Below the pieces are notes generated by a model, which saw nothing but the letters and a program-made list of their open reading frames with translations, searched no databases and was not told the origin of the DNA. From Gemmataceae bacterium (lineage in GTDB: Bacteria; Planctomycetota; Planctomycetia; Gemmatales; Gemmataceae), in the NCBI GenBank assembly GCA_022616435.1, contig JAKEET010000079.1, positions 1 through 64,000 on the forward strand: a DNA stretch of 64,000 nucleotides, in the 5' to 3' direction. The translations under genes and the position numbers were made by a program. This document shows, piece by piece, positions 26,422-37,199 of this stretch (positions are counted from its first letter, which is position 1; every line of letters starts with the position of its first letter).

Positions 26422-28221
26422 TTATAACCCCAACTCCTTTAGCTGCTTCCTATCCACCGCCGCCGGCGCCCCGGTCATCAAGTCGCGGGCCTTCTGGTTC
26501 TTCGGGAAGGCGATGGTGTCGCGGATGTTGGCCGTACCGGTCAAGAGCATCGTCAAGCGGTCGAGCCCCAGCGCGATGCCGCCGTGCGGCGGGGCGCCGT
26601 ATTTGAGCGCGTCGAGCAGAAAGCCGAAGCGGGCCCGTGCTTGCTCGTCGGTCATGCCGAGCACCTTGAACAGCCGGGCCTGCACTTCGGGGTTGTGAAT
26701 ACGGATCGAGCCGCCGCCGACTTCGTAGCCGTTGAGGACCAGGTCATAGGCCTTGGCGCGAACGCTGCCCGAATCGCTTTCGAGTTTCGGCAGGTCTTCG
26801 TCCATCGGCGCGGTGAACGGATGGTGGTTCGCCGCCCAGCGCTTCTCTTCATCGTCCCAGATGAACGACGGGAAGTCGATGACCCAGGCGATCTGGAAGT
26901 CGCGCGCTTCCGGATCGAACAGCTTGAGCTGGTTCGCCAGGTGCACGCGCAGATTGCCCAGCGCCTGGGCTGCCACGTCCGGCTTGTCGGCCACGAACAG
27001 CAGCACGTCGCCGTTCTCAGCTCCCATGGCCCGGCCCAGTTCGTCGAGCAACGCGGCGTCGAAGAACTTCTCCAGGCTCGACGTGAGCTTGCCCTTGTCC
27101 ACCTTGAACCAGGCGAGGCCCTTGGCGCCGTACTGGGCGACGTATTCCGACAGCTTGCCGCCCGGCTTCAGGTCGGTGTTGGAGAACTTGTCGGCGGCGC
27201 CCTTGGCGTTAAGGCCGCGCACCACCGCGCCATTCGCGATCGCATCGAGAAACACCTTGAACGTCGAGCGCCGGGCGATCGACGTGACATCGACGATCTC
27301 CATGCCGAAGCGCAGGTCCGGCTTGTCGCTGCCGTACCTGAGCATTACGTCGGCGTACTGCAACCGCGGGAACGGTGTCGCGATCGTGAGACCGAGGCAA
27401 CGCTGGAAAACGTCGGCCATCAGCTTCTCGATGACGCAAAAGACGTCGTCCATCTCCACGAACGACATCTCCAAGTCGAGCTGCATGAACTCCGGCTGGC
27501 GGTCGGCGCGCAGGTCCTCGTCGCGCAGGCAGTGGGCGATCTGGAAGTACTTGTCGTAACCCGCCACCATGAGCAGTTGCTTGTAGATTTGCGGCGACTG
27601 CGGCAGCGCGAACCATTGCCCTGGAAAAACCCGGCTCGGCACCAGGTAATCGCGCGCCCCTTCCGGCGTGCTGCGGCCCAGGAGCGGCGTCTCCAGCTCC
27701 AGGAAGCCCTGCGCGTCGAGATTGTCGCGGATGACCTTGTTGAGCCGATGCCGCATCGCCAGCTTCCGCTGCAACGTCGGCCGGCGCAGGTCGAGAAACC
27801 GATACTGAAGACGCAGGTCTTCATTCGCCGATTCGGGATCGTTGAACGTGCCCGGCTCTTGCGGAATCGACATCACCTCGAACGGCGGCGTCGGGCAGCG
27901 GTTGAGGATGGTCAACGCGTCGGCGACGACTTCAACGTCGCCGGTAGCCAGCTTCGGATTGTGCTTCCCCTCGACGCGCTCGCGGACCCTGCCGTGCACC
28001 GACAGGACCCATTCGTTGCGAATCTCTTGTCCGGCCGGGAACAATTCGGGATGATCGCCCTCGATGACGACTTGCGTGATGCCGTAGCGGTCGCGCAGGT
28101 CGATGAAGATCTGATCGTTGTAGGAGCGATAGGTATTGACCCAGCCGTTGAGCGTGGCGACTTGGCCGACGTGCGTTTCGCGCAGATCGCCGCAGGTATG
28201 GGTGCGTTGCCAGGAGGCCAT
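26422..28221 (-). CDS. aspS: Aspartate--tRNA ligase
   Basis: 599 residues, the size of bacterial-type AspRS with the GAD insertion domain. N-terminal OB-fold anticodon-binding domain ([27 protein letters not shown]), class II motif 2 region ([28 protein letters not shown]), GAD domain at ~300-420, and motif 3 ([16 protein letters not shown]) near the C-terminus. It charges tRNA-Asp. The start ATG at 28219-28221 opens the conserved N-terminus. Planctomycetes without GatCAB-independent Asn synthesis may use a non-discriminating AspRS, but a separate asnS 600 bases away argues for a discriminating enzyme here. Confidence 0.94.
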   Translation of the reverse strand: MASWQRTHTCGDLRETHVGQVATLNGWVNTYRSYNDQIFIDLRDRYGITQVVIEGDHPELFPAGQEIRNEWVLSVHGRVRERVEGKHNPKLATGDVEVVADALTILNRCPTPPFEVMSIPQEPGTFNDPESANEDLRLQYRFLDLRRPTLQRKLAMRHRLNKVIRDNLDAQGFLELETPLLGRSTPEGARDYLVPSRVFPGQWFALPQSPQIYKQLLMVAGYDKYFQIAHCLRDEDLRADRQPEFMQLDLEMSFVEMDDVFCVIEKLMADVFQRCLGLTIATPFPRLQYADVMLRYGSDKPDLRFGMEIVDVTSIARRSTFKVFLDAIANGAVVRGLNAKGAADKFSNTDLKPGGKLSEYVAQYGAKGLAWFKVDKGKLTSSLEKFFDAALLDELGRAMGAENGDVLLFVADKPDVAAQALGNLRVHLANQLKLFDPEARDFQIAWVIDFPSFIWDDEEKRWAANHHPFTAPMDEDLPKLESDSGSVRAKAYDLVLNGYEVGGGSIRIHNPEVQARLFKVLGMTDEQARARFGFLLDALKYGAPPHGGIALGLDRLTMLLTGTANIRDTIAFPKNQKARDLMTGAPAAVDRKQLKELGL

Positions 28222-28308
28222 GGAAAGTTCTCGAGCCGGTCTGAAGGAAACGACAATCGTGCGGGCGCACGGGTTCACAAGAGTGGATTATAGGGAGTGA
28301 ACCCGGCG

Positions 28309-28673
28309 TTACCGCAGAATGCGCATGGCCGACGGCGGCCAATAGATCACCGTCGCCACGCCGACCAGATTCCCGCGCGGCACTGGGCCCCAGTCGCGGC
28401 TGTCGCTCGAGTTGGTCGTGAAATCGCCGACAGGAGGGCGATAGCGAGTTGGATGACGCCCAGAAAAAGCTGATTCGCCAGCGTGACTGCCGGAATGGCC
28501 GCTGCAGCCAGTTGCCCTGCGATGCCTACCACCGACAGCACGACGCCGCAAACCAGCGCCCTCTTGAAGCTGGGCTTACCTGCCCGGACAATGCGAGCGC
28601 TGGCCCACAAGATGAACACCGTCGCCAGCAAGCTCACGACCAATAGGCACAGCAGCATCGCCAGGGTTATCAT
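28309..28673 (-). pseudogene. Remnant of a signal peptidase I gene (internal deletion and frameshift)
   Basis: The frame starting at ATG 28671-28673 gives a two- to three-helix membrane segment (MITLAMLLCLLVVSLLATVF, then GVVLSVVGIAGQLAAAAIP). Near 28440 the sense moves to another frame, which reads GDFTTNSSDSRDWGPVPRGN and LVGVATVIYWP. This is box E, the conserved C-terminal end of signal peptidase I. The catalytic boxes with Ser (SMxPT) and Lys are missing. So a signal peptidase gene seems to have lost its middle and gone out of frame. An alternative, an unrelated membrane protein beside a chance peptide, is less likely because the NSxDSRxWGPVP motif is very specific. Confidence 0.6.
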
Positions 28674-28761
28674 GGCACGTCTCCGCCGTGGAGGTGAAAG
28701 CGCCGCCATCCTACCGCGCCTTGGCGTTCCTCGCGACAACTTTGTAAAGTGACGGAAGCCT

Positions 28762-28807
28762 CACCCCTCGCCCCTGTACTCGGGGGAGAGGGGACGGGGT
28801 GAGGGGG
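28762..28807. repeat. Palindromic C-rich/G-rich repeat (copy 2)
   Basis: CACCCCTCGCCCC, spacer TGTACTC, then GGGGGAGAGGGGACGGGGTGAGGGG. It is a full copy with outer CCTCACCCC/GGGGTGAGG arms, immediately before the asnS start codon, so it forms part of the asnS 5' leader. The sequence GGGGGAGGACTCACCATG includes the likely ribosome binding site (GGAGG) at its edge. Confidence 0.75.
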
Positions 28808-28817
28808 AGGACTCACC

Positions 28818-30237
<1,420 letters not shown>

Positions 30238-30239
<2 letters not shown>

Positions 30240-30344
30240 GTCAAATACCCCTTTTCGGCCGGATGAAAGGGGTATTTGACTCCTTGATGTAAGCCTTTAC
30301 TTTCCAATATCTTACGATGACACGAGGAGTCAAATACCCCTCTA
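30238..30344. repeat. REP-type repeat cluster with three GAGTCAAATACCCC arms
   Basis: GAGTCAAATACCCCTTTT (30238-30255) pairs with AAAGGGGTATTTGACTC (30266-30282) to make a tight hairpin; a third arm, GAGTCAAATACCCCTC, lies at 30327-30342. The first arm overlaps the asnS stop codon, the third replaces the natural end of the PIN gene. The hairpin may serve as the asnS terminator. Confidence 0.85.
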
Positions 30345-30785
30345 ATCGAACGGTGCGGAACGGCGCGCAGCAGGTTCAGGACCTGCCTCTTCGTCCGCTG
30401 CTGTCGCCGCAGGGCGCGCACGATGACGCCGATCGTTCCGTGAACTTCGTACTCCAGTCGCTCGGCGACAAGTCGAGCCGCAGCGTCGTCAGTCAGCAAG
30501 ATCGCGTCAGGATTCACTTGCATGAGCCGAAGCGCTTCAAGTTCGCCGGCATCGAACAGAAAGGCTTGAGCCAACTGAATGAGCTCGGCGTTTGCTTTCG
30601 GAAGCTCGGTCACGTGTTCGCGTTTGATGCTGCGGCGGCGTAATGCTGCTGGGCGGTGACGCTCCACTTCGCGCCGAACGGCCTCTGGCACCTGGACGAG
30701 CGCGAAGTCGCGCAGCAGGTTCAGACAGCCAAGTTGATCGAGATGAATGAGCGGGCCGGCGTCGCAGACGACGAGCCCCGCCGGA

Positions 30786-30980
30786 TCAGCTTCGGCCACG
30801 CAACCCCCATTCGACATCCTCGCGAATGAAGCGCTCCATCAACTCGGGCCGATGGGCTTCCATGAATCGGCGGATCGCTTCCTGGACCACCTTGTCTCGG
30901 CTGTCGAACCACCCTTGTTCGACCAGCGCGTCGATCTGGCGATCCAATCGTTCGGAGATTTTTGCTTCGACGGTTTTCAC
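30786..30980 (-). CDS. Ribbon-helix-helix antitoxin-like protein
   Basis: 64 residues from GTG 30978-30980, the start that places KTVEAKISERLDRQIDALVE at the N-terminus as in RHH (CopG/ParD-like) antitoxins. The beta strand VEAKIS and two helices (ERLDRQIDALVEQG, SRDKVVQEAIRRFMEA) are clear. It is the cognate antitoxin and autorepressor of the PIN-domain gene that begins inside its 3' end. Upstream (31000-31070) is the likely operator. An alternative longer frame (to 31112) has no homology. Confidence 0.8.
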   Translation of the reverse strand: MKTVEAKISERLDRQIDALVEQGWFDSRDKVVQEAIRRFMEAHRPELMERFIREDVEWGLRGRS

Positions 30981-31075
30981 GGCTAGGGCCCCTGGGCCTG
31001 ACGGCAATGGACGCTTGGTTACAGTATATCGCGCAACACGGCGGTTCGGGTCGCGACGAATGAGGCCGCTGGCGC

Positions 31076-31369
31076 ATGGCTGTCGATTGCCTTTGGCAGG
31101 CCACAACCACAAGCAATGGCACAGAATTGCTGCAAGTCCCCTTCAGCTCACGCGACGTCGCGTATGCGATGCTGAGTGACGATGGGCAAACATTGTTGTT
31201 GAGCCAAACAGACGCTCTGCACCGGGTCTACGATCAGCGCGCCGACGACGTTCCTGCCCGCCCGCGCTGGGGCTGGGTCCTGGGCGTCCCGGTCGGCGTG
31301 TGCGGCTTGGTCTTCAGTTGGCGGCGCTGGCGGCAGCGGAGACAATCGACCGTCGCCAAGAATGGTTGA
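31076..31369 (+). pseudogene. C-terminal remnant of a membrane-anchored repeat protein (copy A)
   Basis: The frame reads VAYAMLSDDGQTLLLSQTDA, like the last blade of a WD40-type propeller, then a proline-arginine linker and the helix WGWVLGVPVGVCGLVFSWRR, ending QRRQSTVAKNG. A related tail occurs at 36898-37110. There is no signal or start that would make a sensible complete protein, and a whole WD40 protein would be several hundred residues. A short intact gene cannot be excluded. Confidence 0.45.
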
Positions 31370-31467
31370 TGCGGCAAGTCCAACTCGAGTCGATCGGCGA
31401 AAGGCCATTGGGATTTTCGCATCAGGCCTTGATGAGTTATGATGGCAATGGTTTTGGGAGACCAACC

Positions 31468-31890
31468 ATGACAGTCCTGGATTGCCCGATCCCGAAAGAT
31501 GCCTGGGTCCATGACCGGAACGAGCGGACTCGCACAGCCGGCGATGCGCGTCGAGCCGCAAACGCTGATGACGACGCCAACCCTTGGTGCGAGCGCATTC
31601 AAACCATCCTGCAAATGCAGGAACTCGCCGACGACTGGGATGGCTTCGGCGCGAAGGCGCCGTCGCCAGAGTTGCTCGAATCGGCAGTCGGCCTGGCCGA
31701 CTTGTTGCGCCAGCGCGGAGTCGAACCGCCGCAGGTCGTCGTCGCCGGCGTGGATGGCTCGGTTAGCTTTGAATGGCAGGATGCCCGCGGATTCTATGCG
31801 GAGATCGAGATTGTCCGGCCTTACTTCGCGGAGGTCATGGTGCTCGAGCCGGGCAAATCGCCGCAACACTGGACTCTTCCCACGGGGTAA
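31468..31890 (+). CDS. Hypothetical protein, first gene of a two-gene cassette
   Basis: 140 residues from the ATG at 31468, preceded by GGGAGA. An acidic helix with the conserved-looking motif QELADDWDGFGAKAPSPELL is followed by a beta-rich half (PQVVVAGVDGSVSFEWQD, GFYAEIEIVRPYFAEVMVLE). The ending HWTLPTG is short. The protein is cytoplasmic and has no membrane part. The DDWDG(F/Y)GA motif recurs in small proteins of planctomycetes, but no function is known. The next gene begins 26 bases downstream and the two are probably always together. Confidence 0.65.
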   Translation: MTVLDCPIPKDAWVHDRNERTRTAGDARRAANADDDANPWCERIQTILQMQELADDWDGFGAKAPSPELLESAVGLADLLRQRGVEPPQVVVAGVDGSVSFEWQDARGFYAEIEIVRPYFAEVMVLEPGKSPQHWTLPTG

Positions 31891-31916
31891 CGCCACTGCG
31901 GTCTCCGAGAATTGTC

Positions 31917-32330
31917 ATGGACGAACACGATCCTGTAGATGACAAGGAATCTGTGTATCGCCGCATCCATCGGAGTTTCTTCGATTCGAGTTTGCCGATT
32001 CCGATTCGAGTCGGGGCCTTTCGGCCGAATGCAAACGACACAACGGGTCTTTCTGTTGTTCGTTCCTGGTTTGGGCCGCCGACCAGCATCCTCGCCGTGA
32101 TCGATCCGAAACGAGCGAGCGATTACTACGTTGTTCAACTTGCTGTCGCTGATCTTCGTGGCTTGGGCTTGACGGTCATTCCAGACCCGTCGCCGGGCGG
32201 TCCGGCGGGGCACGCCGTCATCCCGGAATTGAGTTGGCCCGCGTATCAAGCGCGGAAACAAGATCTCAAGCTGATCCTGGTTGAATTGACCAAGTTGGCT
32301 AGCGCAGCAATCGTTCACGTAGCGACGTAG
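31917..32330 (+). CDS. Hypothetical protein, second gene of a two-gene cassette
   Basis: 137 residues from the ATG at 31917. YRRIHRSFFDSSLPIPIRVG, AFRPNANDTTGLSVVRSWF, TSILAVIDPKRASDYYVVQLAV, and HAVIPELSWPAYQARKQDLK form a compact alpha/beta domain without a signal peptide. An RIHR...DTTGLSV pattern is also seen in other bacteria as a partner of small acidic proteins such as the one at 31468. It may be an accessory or toxin-like pair, but there is no direct evidence. It is transcribed away from the RHH/PIN module. Confidence 0.65.
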   Translation: MDEHDPVDDKESVYRRIHRSFFDSSLPIPIRVGAFRPNANDTTGLSVVRSWFGPPTSILAVIDPKRASDYYVVQLAVADLRGLGLTVIPDPSPGGPAGHAVIPELSWPAYQARKQDLKLILVELTKLASAAIVHVAT

Positions 32331-32411
32331 CGGAACGATGGGCCGCGCGGCAATCGATGGGCTCTTGGAGGGTTCGTCCCTTCGGGGAATGCGGAGCTTT
32401 GAGGGGCCCCC

Positions 32412-33251
32412 TCAAGCTCGCGCCACCGCTTTGCGCTTGGCCTTGCCGCCTTCCACCTGTTTGGCCAACCGCTGCGCCGCGGCCACAATCTCCGTCGGCG
32501 TCTTCCGCGGCTTGCTTTGCTTCGTCACAGGCTTCTTGCCGGCGCGGCGCTCTGGTGTCGGCCGCGACCTCGGCGCCTCGTTCCCTGATACCGTGGGCGC
32601 TATGTCATCGCTTGTTTCCAGTTCGATGCCAAACACTTCGCCCAGGTCAGCACCGCGCAGGTCGGCGTCCACTTTGCCTTGCAGGGCCTGGTCGAGATTC
32701 TTCGCGTCCACCGCCTCGCCGATCAGATCCAGATGATCCACATCGCGCAGCGTGAACAGCATTTCGGGGGACCTGTCCAGCCGAGCGCCGACGCCGTAGA
32801 GCACCGCGGCAACGTGCTTGCACATACCGGCCCAATCGGGGCAGGAGCAGTCCATGTCGATCTCGCGCGGCTGCGGGAACAGGCCGTCGTCGCGCTGGCT
32901 CAGCCGCTCCATGATGCCCTGGTCGAAGCGGCCCTGGAGCAAGTCGATGAGCGAATCAATGGAACGGGCACAGCTCTTCTTGATGCGCGCCCAGGTCGCG
33001 GCGGGCAATGTCTTGATGGCGATCTTGACGTTGTAGACGTCGGAGCCGCTCACCAGCGAGTGAATCTTGCCGCGCTCGATCTGCAGGTCGATGACCGAGC
33101 CGTTGCGCACATAAGAGCGGCCGCGCGGCAGCCGATTGGCAAAATCGCTGTAGGCTTCGAGATTCTCACACCAGGCCTTGCCCCAGAAAGAATCGGCGAT
33201 CTTGCGGCCCGCGACCTCCACAAGAAAGGCCGCCGCTTCTTCGGGTCCCAT
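32412..33251 (-). CDS. SWIM zinc-finger protein (N-terminally short)
   Basis: 279 residues. SWIM motif CSCPDWAGMCKH (Cys135, Cys137, Cys144, His146) binds zinc. The flanking RKIADSFWGKAWCENLEAYS and GRSYVRNGSVIDLQIERG are the standard N-terminal region of this family. C-terminal ~80 residues are basic and Ala/Lys-rich. Usual family members start about 30-40 residues earlier; here the ATG at 33249-33251 begins with GPEEAAAFL just 18 bases from the stop of the heme dehydrogenase gene. SWIM family proteins are often linked to SNF2 helicases, but none is nearby. Whether the short start is natural is uncertain. Confidence 0.8.
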   Translation of the reverse strand: MGPEEAAAFLVEVAGRKIADSFWGKAWCENLEAYSDFANRLPRGRSYVRNGSVIDLQIERGKIHSLVSGSDVYNVKIAIKTLPAATWARIKKSCARSIDSLIDLLQGRFDQGIMERLSQRDDGLFPQPREIDMDCSCPDWAGMCKHVAAVLYGVGARLDRSPEMLFTLRDVDHLDLIGEAVDAKNLDQALQGKVDADLRGADLGEVFGIELETSDDIAPTVSGNEAPRSRPTPERRAGKKPVTKQSKPRKTPTEIVAAAQRLAKQVEGGKAKRKAVARA

Positions 33252-33267
33252 TCGAATTCCAGCGGTT

Positions 33268-36200
33268 TCACTTCTTCCGCGCCTCCCGCAACGTCAGCAT
33301 GTACTCCACCACGTCCGCCAGGTCCTGCGTCGTCAGGTTCTTGTGCAGGTCGGCGGGCATCAGCGAAATCGGCGACTTCACGAGGTCTTCGAGCTCGTTC
33401 CGCTTGAAGGTGCGCAGCAGGGCGTCCTTGTCCTTCAAGACAACGTCGGCCGGCGTCTGGCTGATCATCACGCCCTGGATGATCTCGCCTTTCGTGGTCT
33501 CGGCGATCCAGGTTTCGAAGTTGTGGCTGATGCCGGCCGACGGATACAAGATCGATTCGTAAAGCGCTTCCTTCGACAGCTTCTTGCCGATCTCGCTGAG
33601 GTCCGGGCCGACCTGCTTGCCCGCGCCGTTGACGACGTGGCAGTTCACGCACGTGCCGGCCTTGGCGAAGATCGTTGCCCCCTTGGCGACGTTGCCCTTT
33701 TGCTTCACCAGGTCGCGGATCGGGGCGATCGGCAGCTCGGCCTTGGTCGTCGGGAACGGGAACAGGCCGAAGGCTTGCCGGCGGACGTCGTCGCCCGGCA
33801 ACGTGCCGATGCCGGAGGCGGCGGCGATTTTCAATTGCTCGTCGAGCTTCTTTTCCCTGGCCAGCTTGATGAGCAAGAGGGCGCCGGGCTTGGTGCGCGC
33901 CAGGGCGCGGGTCGCTTGCCGGCGCAGCTCCAGGTCGGCTTTCCTGTCTTCGACGATGGGCAAGAGCAGCGGATTGGCGCTCGGGTTGGCCGCGTTGCCG
34001 ATAGCCTGCACCGTGGCGGCGGCGATTTGCACGTCCTTGTTCGCCAGCCCCGGCTTGACAAGCTTGGCGTCGCGCTCCAGCAGCAGCCGCATCGCATCGA
34101 CGCCGAACTGTTCGCCCGGCTGTCTCTGGGCGATGGCGAGCAGCTCCGGATAGCGCTCGCTGACGTTGAACTTGGCGACGATCTCGACGAAGGTCGCGGT
34201 GTTTTTGCTGCGGTCGAGCAGCTTGTTCACGGCATCGGCGTATTGCGGGTTGGCTTTCAGGTCGAGGCTCTTGATGCGGGCGAGGGCTTCGGCGGTGATG
34301 AACCGCTGCCGCTCCGGATCGCCGACGTCGCCGAACGCGAGCTTGACGAGGGCGGCATTCTTGAGGTCGGAGTCTTTTTGGAAGTCGAAGGCGCGGAAGA
34401 AGCGAGGAAGGTCCTGGCTTGGCGTCTTATGGTTCTGGATGAGACGACCGAGCAATTCTGCGGTGGTCGCGGCCCGCGATCGCCAAACGATGTCGCGCAT
34501 GGCGTTCGCCTGCACTTTGGGCGCCGGGCCGTCCGCGCCAAGGAGTTGCAAATACGCCGCGACGAACGCATCCCAACGCTCACCGACAGCGATGCCGAGT
34601 GCTTCGAGATACCAGCGATCTTCGCCTTGGTGCTTGCTGGCCAGATTGAGCCAATACGTGGCGGATTTCGCAGCATCCTTATAATGGCGCAGGCCCAGGG
34701 CCGCTTCTCGACGAACCGACGCTGTCGGCTCCCGGTACAGCAGCGCGAACAGGTCGTTGAGGTCCGTCTTCAACTGTCGCGCGAGCCGCACGCCAACGAT
34801 GCGGATATCGTCATTCAGATCCTTCAGGGCCGTATGCACGTAATAGTCAGCTCGATTAGGGATATGACCCAACAGCCAGATGGATCGCGCCCGCAACCGC
34901 TCATCGTCTGACTTCCACGCCTTGAACAACGCCTGTTCCGCTTTCGCTCCCATCTCGTGCAGTGCCGTCCACGCCAGATAGCGCGCCGCCAGGTTCGGGC
35001 TCTTCAACGCCTCGACCGCCCCGTCCGCGGTTGTGAAATCGAACTTCGGCACGCTCGGCTTGTTGCCCGGCGGGGCGACGCGGAAGATGCGGCCGCGGTC
35101 GAGGTCGCGCTGGGCGTGGCCGCCGACGCCGGGGTCGTACCAGTCGGTCACGAACAGTGAGCCGTCCGGAGCGACGCACACGTCGGCCGGGCGGAACCAG
35201 TTGTTCTTCTTGTTGCCGTCGAGCATGTTGACGGTCGTCGCCTTGTAGCCGGCCCCGTCCTTGGTCACCGGGTAAGCGCGGACGATGCTCGGCCCCGCGT
35301 CGGCGTGGATCATCTGGCCATGGAAAACCTTGGGCAGGAGCGTGCCTTCATAGATCGTGATGCCGCACGGCGAGCCGGCCCCCGTCAGGAGCAGCGTCGG
35401 CACCACGCCGGGGTCGTTCAGGTGCCAGTGGCGCTGGGGGATTTCCTTCTCCATGTTGGTCCGCTTCGTCTGCCAGCCGGCGCCGGTCATCTCATCGACG
35501 TAGCCGTAGTTGCCGAACTCCATGACGAAGTTGATGCGGACGCCGCGGTTGCCGTCGTCGTCGTTGTCGGATTGCCACATCGAGCCGAAGGAATCGACGC
35601 AGACCTCGTAGTTGTTGCGGAAGTTCCAGGCGAGGGTCTCGAAGTTGACGCCGGCGCCGGGGCCTTTGGTCGCATCCGGCCCGGAAAAGACTCCCGACCC
35701 CTTTTTCAGCCACCCCTTTTTCAGCCACGGCGTGTCCATGCGGAAGATCATCCCCTGGCGATAGGGATTGCCGCTGTCGTTGACCTTGTTGCCGGCCAGG
35801 TCGACGATCGGCTTGCCGTTCTGATCGTTCATGGAGCGGCCGGTGTTGCCGAAGTTCCAGTAGAGCCGGCCGTCGGGGCCGAACACGAAGCTGTGCAGCG
35901 AGTGATCGTGTTGCGGCTGGCCCGACCTGGAGAAGAGCACCTCGCGCTTGGTGATCTTGTCGTTCTCGTCGAAGTGAAAGACGAAGACGTTGGGCGTGGC
36001 CGAGACGATGACACGATTGCCGAGCACGCAGATGCCCATGGCGCTATCGACATCGCGGCCCTGGTAGAACGTCTTGACCTTGTCGCATTTGCCGTCGCCG
36101 TCGGCGTCTTCGAGGATCAGGATGCGATCGCCTTCGGGGCGTTTGCCGTTGTTGCCGCGGTAGTTGATGACGTCGCAGATCCAGACGCGGCCGCGATGGT

Positions 36201-36435
36201 CGATGTCGAGGTTGGTGGGATTGGTGATGCCGTCCTTTTCGGAGGCGAAGAGGGTGGCCTGGAGCTCGGGATGGACGTCGAGGTTCTTGACGGCGTTCTG
36301 CGGGAGATGCTTAGGGTCGCCAGACTGGGCGGCGACTGGCGCCGGGTTTTTTTTCTTTTTCCGGACCTGTGCGGAGGCGTTCAAGACGACACCAAGAACG
36401 CAACACGCGACGACGACCGTGACCAGACGTTGCAT
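33268..36435 (-). CDS. PVC-type membrane-bound heme dehydrogenase
   Basis: 1055 residues. Signal peptide ends near NASAQ. Residues ~50-470 form a beta-propeller of the glucose/sorbosone dehydrogenase type (VHPELQATLFASEKDGITNP, VWICDVINYRGNNG, FRPADVCVAPDGSLFVTDWYDP). Residues ~480-880 are HEAT-like repeats, and a single c-type heme site CVNCH lies at about 928-932 in the C-terminal cytochrome domain (FAKAGTCVNCHVVNGAGKQV). This three-part architecture is typical of and nearly confined to the PVC superphylum, where it is thought to oxidise sugars in the periplasm with electrons passed to the heme. MQRLV start (36433-36435) is preferred over an ATG four codons earlier. Confidence 0.9.
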   Translation of the reverse strand: MQRLVTVVVACCVLGVVLNASAQVRKKKKNPAPVAAQSGDPKHLPQNAVKNLDVHPELQATLFASEKDGITNPTNLDIDHRGRVWICDVINYRGNNGKRPEGDRILILEDADGDGKCDKVKTFYQGRDVDSAMGICVLGNRVIVSATPNVFVFHFDENDKITKREVLFSRSGQPQHDHSLHSFVFGPDGRLYWNFGNTGRSMNDQNGKPIVDLAGNKVNDSGNPYRQGMIFRMDTPWLKKGWLKKGSGVFSGPDATKGPGAGVNFETLAWNFRNNYEVCVDSFGSMWQSDNDDDGNRGVRINFVMEFGNYGYVDEMTGAGWQTKRTNMEKEIPQRHWHLNDPGVVPTLLLTGAGSPCGITIYEGTLLPKVFHGQMIHADAGPSIVRAYPVTKDGAGYKATTVNMLDGNKKNNWFRPADVCVAPDGSLFVTDWYDPGVGGHAQRDLDRGRIFRVAPPGNKPSVPKFDFTTADGAVEALKSPNLAARYLAWTALHEMGAKAEQALFKAWKSDDERLRARSIWLLGHIPNRADYYVHTALKDLNDDIRIVGVRLARQLKTDLNDLFALLYREPTASVRREAALGLRHYKDAAKSATYWLNLASKHQGEDRWYLEALGIAVGERWDAFVAAYLQLLGADGPAPKVQANAMRDIVWRSRAATTAELLGRLIQNHKTPSQDLPRFFRAFDFQKDSDLKNAALVKLAFGDVGDPERQRFITAEALARIKSLDLKANPQYADAVNKLLDRSKNTATFVEIVAKFNVSERYPELLAIAQRQPGEQFGVDAMRLLLERDAKLVKPGLANKDVQIAAATVQAIGNAANPSANPLLLPIVEDRKADLELRRQATRALARTKPGALLLIKLAREKKLDEQLKIAAASGIGTLPGDDVRRQAFGLFPFPTTKAELPIAPIRDLVKQKGNVAKGATIFAKAGTCVNCHVVNGAGKQVGPDLSEIGKKLSKEALYESILYPSAGISHNFETWIAETTKGEIIQGVMISQTPADVVLKDKDALLRTFKRNELEDLVKSPISLMPADLHKNLTTQDLADVVEYMLTLREARKK

Positions 36436-36537
36436 GGAAAACACCATAGGTCATGGAAAGCAGCTACTGAGTAGAATCGCAACCCGCAGTAGATTGGCCA
36501 GCCGGAATGATTGCACGCCGCTTGGTCTCGATCGCGA

Positions 36538-36810
36538 TCACTTGATCTTGGCCAGGAATTTCATATGTTCCCCCCAATCCGCATGAGCTTCTTTCATCTT
36601 GACAACAGCATCTTTCACAGGCTCGTAGGCTCTAATCAGCTCACCCATTTCTGCCAAGACATCGCGCAATTCGGCTATATCCTTAGACGTGGGCGCTTTC
36701 TTGCTCTTGCTCTTGATAAAATCGATGTAGAATCTGCCGAGCTTCTTGTCGATTTTCGCCGCGGTTTCCCTCGCCTTGGCGACGAACGTTTTGGCTGCAT
36801 CGACCGACAT
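36538..36810 (-). CDS. Small helical protein of unknown function
   Basis: 90 residues from ATG 36808-36810. Lys- and Ala-rich helices (AAKTFVAKARETAAKIDKKL, FIKSKSKKAPTSKDIAELRD, MGELIRAYEPVKDAVVKMKE) suggest a helical bundle or coiled coil. No cysteines, no signal peptide. No family was recognised. Base composition is lower in GC than its neighbours, which may mean recent arrival. Confidence 0.55.
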   Translation of the reverse strand: MSVDAAKTFVAKARETAAKIDKKLGRFYIDFIKSKSKKAPTSKDIAELRDVLAEMGELIRAYEPVKDAVVKMKEAHADWGEHMKFLAKIK

Positions 36811-36897
36811 GGTTTTTCCCTCCACATCCATACGGCAGCGCGATCATTCTAGCTTTAGCCGGCACGCGCAGGCAGAGCAAAAAGCGACTGAATTCAG

Positions 36898-37110
36898 AAA
36901 TGGTCTGCACGCAAGCTGCTCGACGACGATACCTTGGCGACCGTGCAGGAACACGGCGACGGATTTCGCTATCAGTTCTGGGACGTCCCCTCGCCGCCCC
37001 GCTGGAATTGGATCCTGGGCGTGCCGGCCGGATTGCTCGCGGGATTGTTGCTGGTGCGTTATCTATTTCGCCGGCAGCCCAACCGCAGACCAATCGCGAA
37101 TAACAGCTGA
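36898..37110 (+). pseudogene. C-terminal remnant of a membrane-anchored repeat protein (copy B)
   Basis: The frame to TGA 37108-37110 reads LLDDDTLATVQEHGDGFRYQ, then FWDVPSPPRWNWILGVPAGL and LAGLLLVRYLFRRQPNRR. This is a propeller-like blade, a WD-like FWDVP, a Pro/Arg linker and a membrane helix, parallel to the tail at 31076-31369 (RWGWVLGVPVGV). The open frame lacks a start and is preceded by unrelated DNA. So it is the 3' end of a lost gene. Confidence 0.45.
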
Positions 37111-37199
37111 CGCCGCCGCGCCCGTCACGTTATAATGCGTCTTTCCACCATCCACGTCTCACCCGAGACTCTCAGATCTGAAGGCACGGTGATCGTCGC

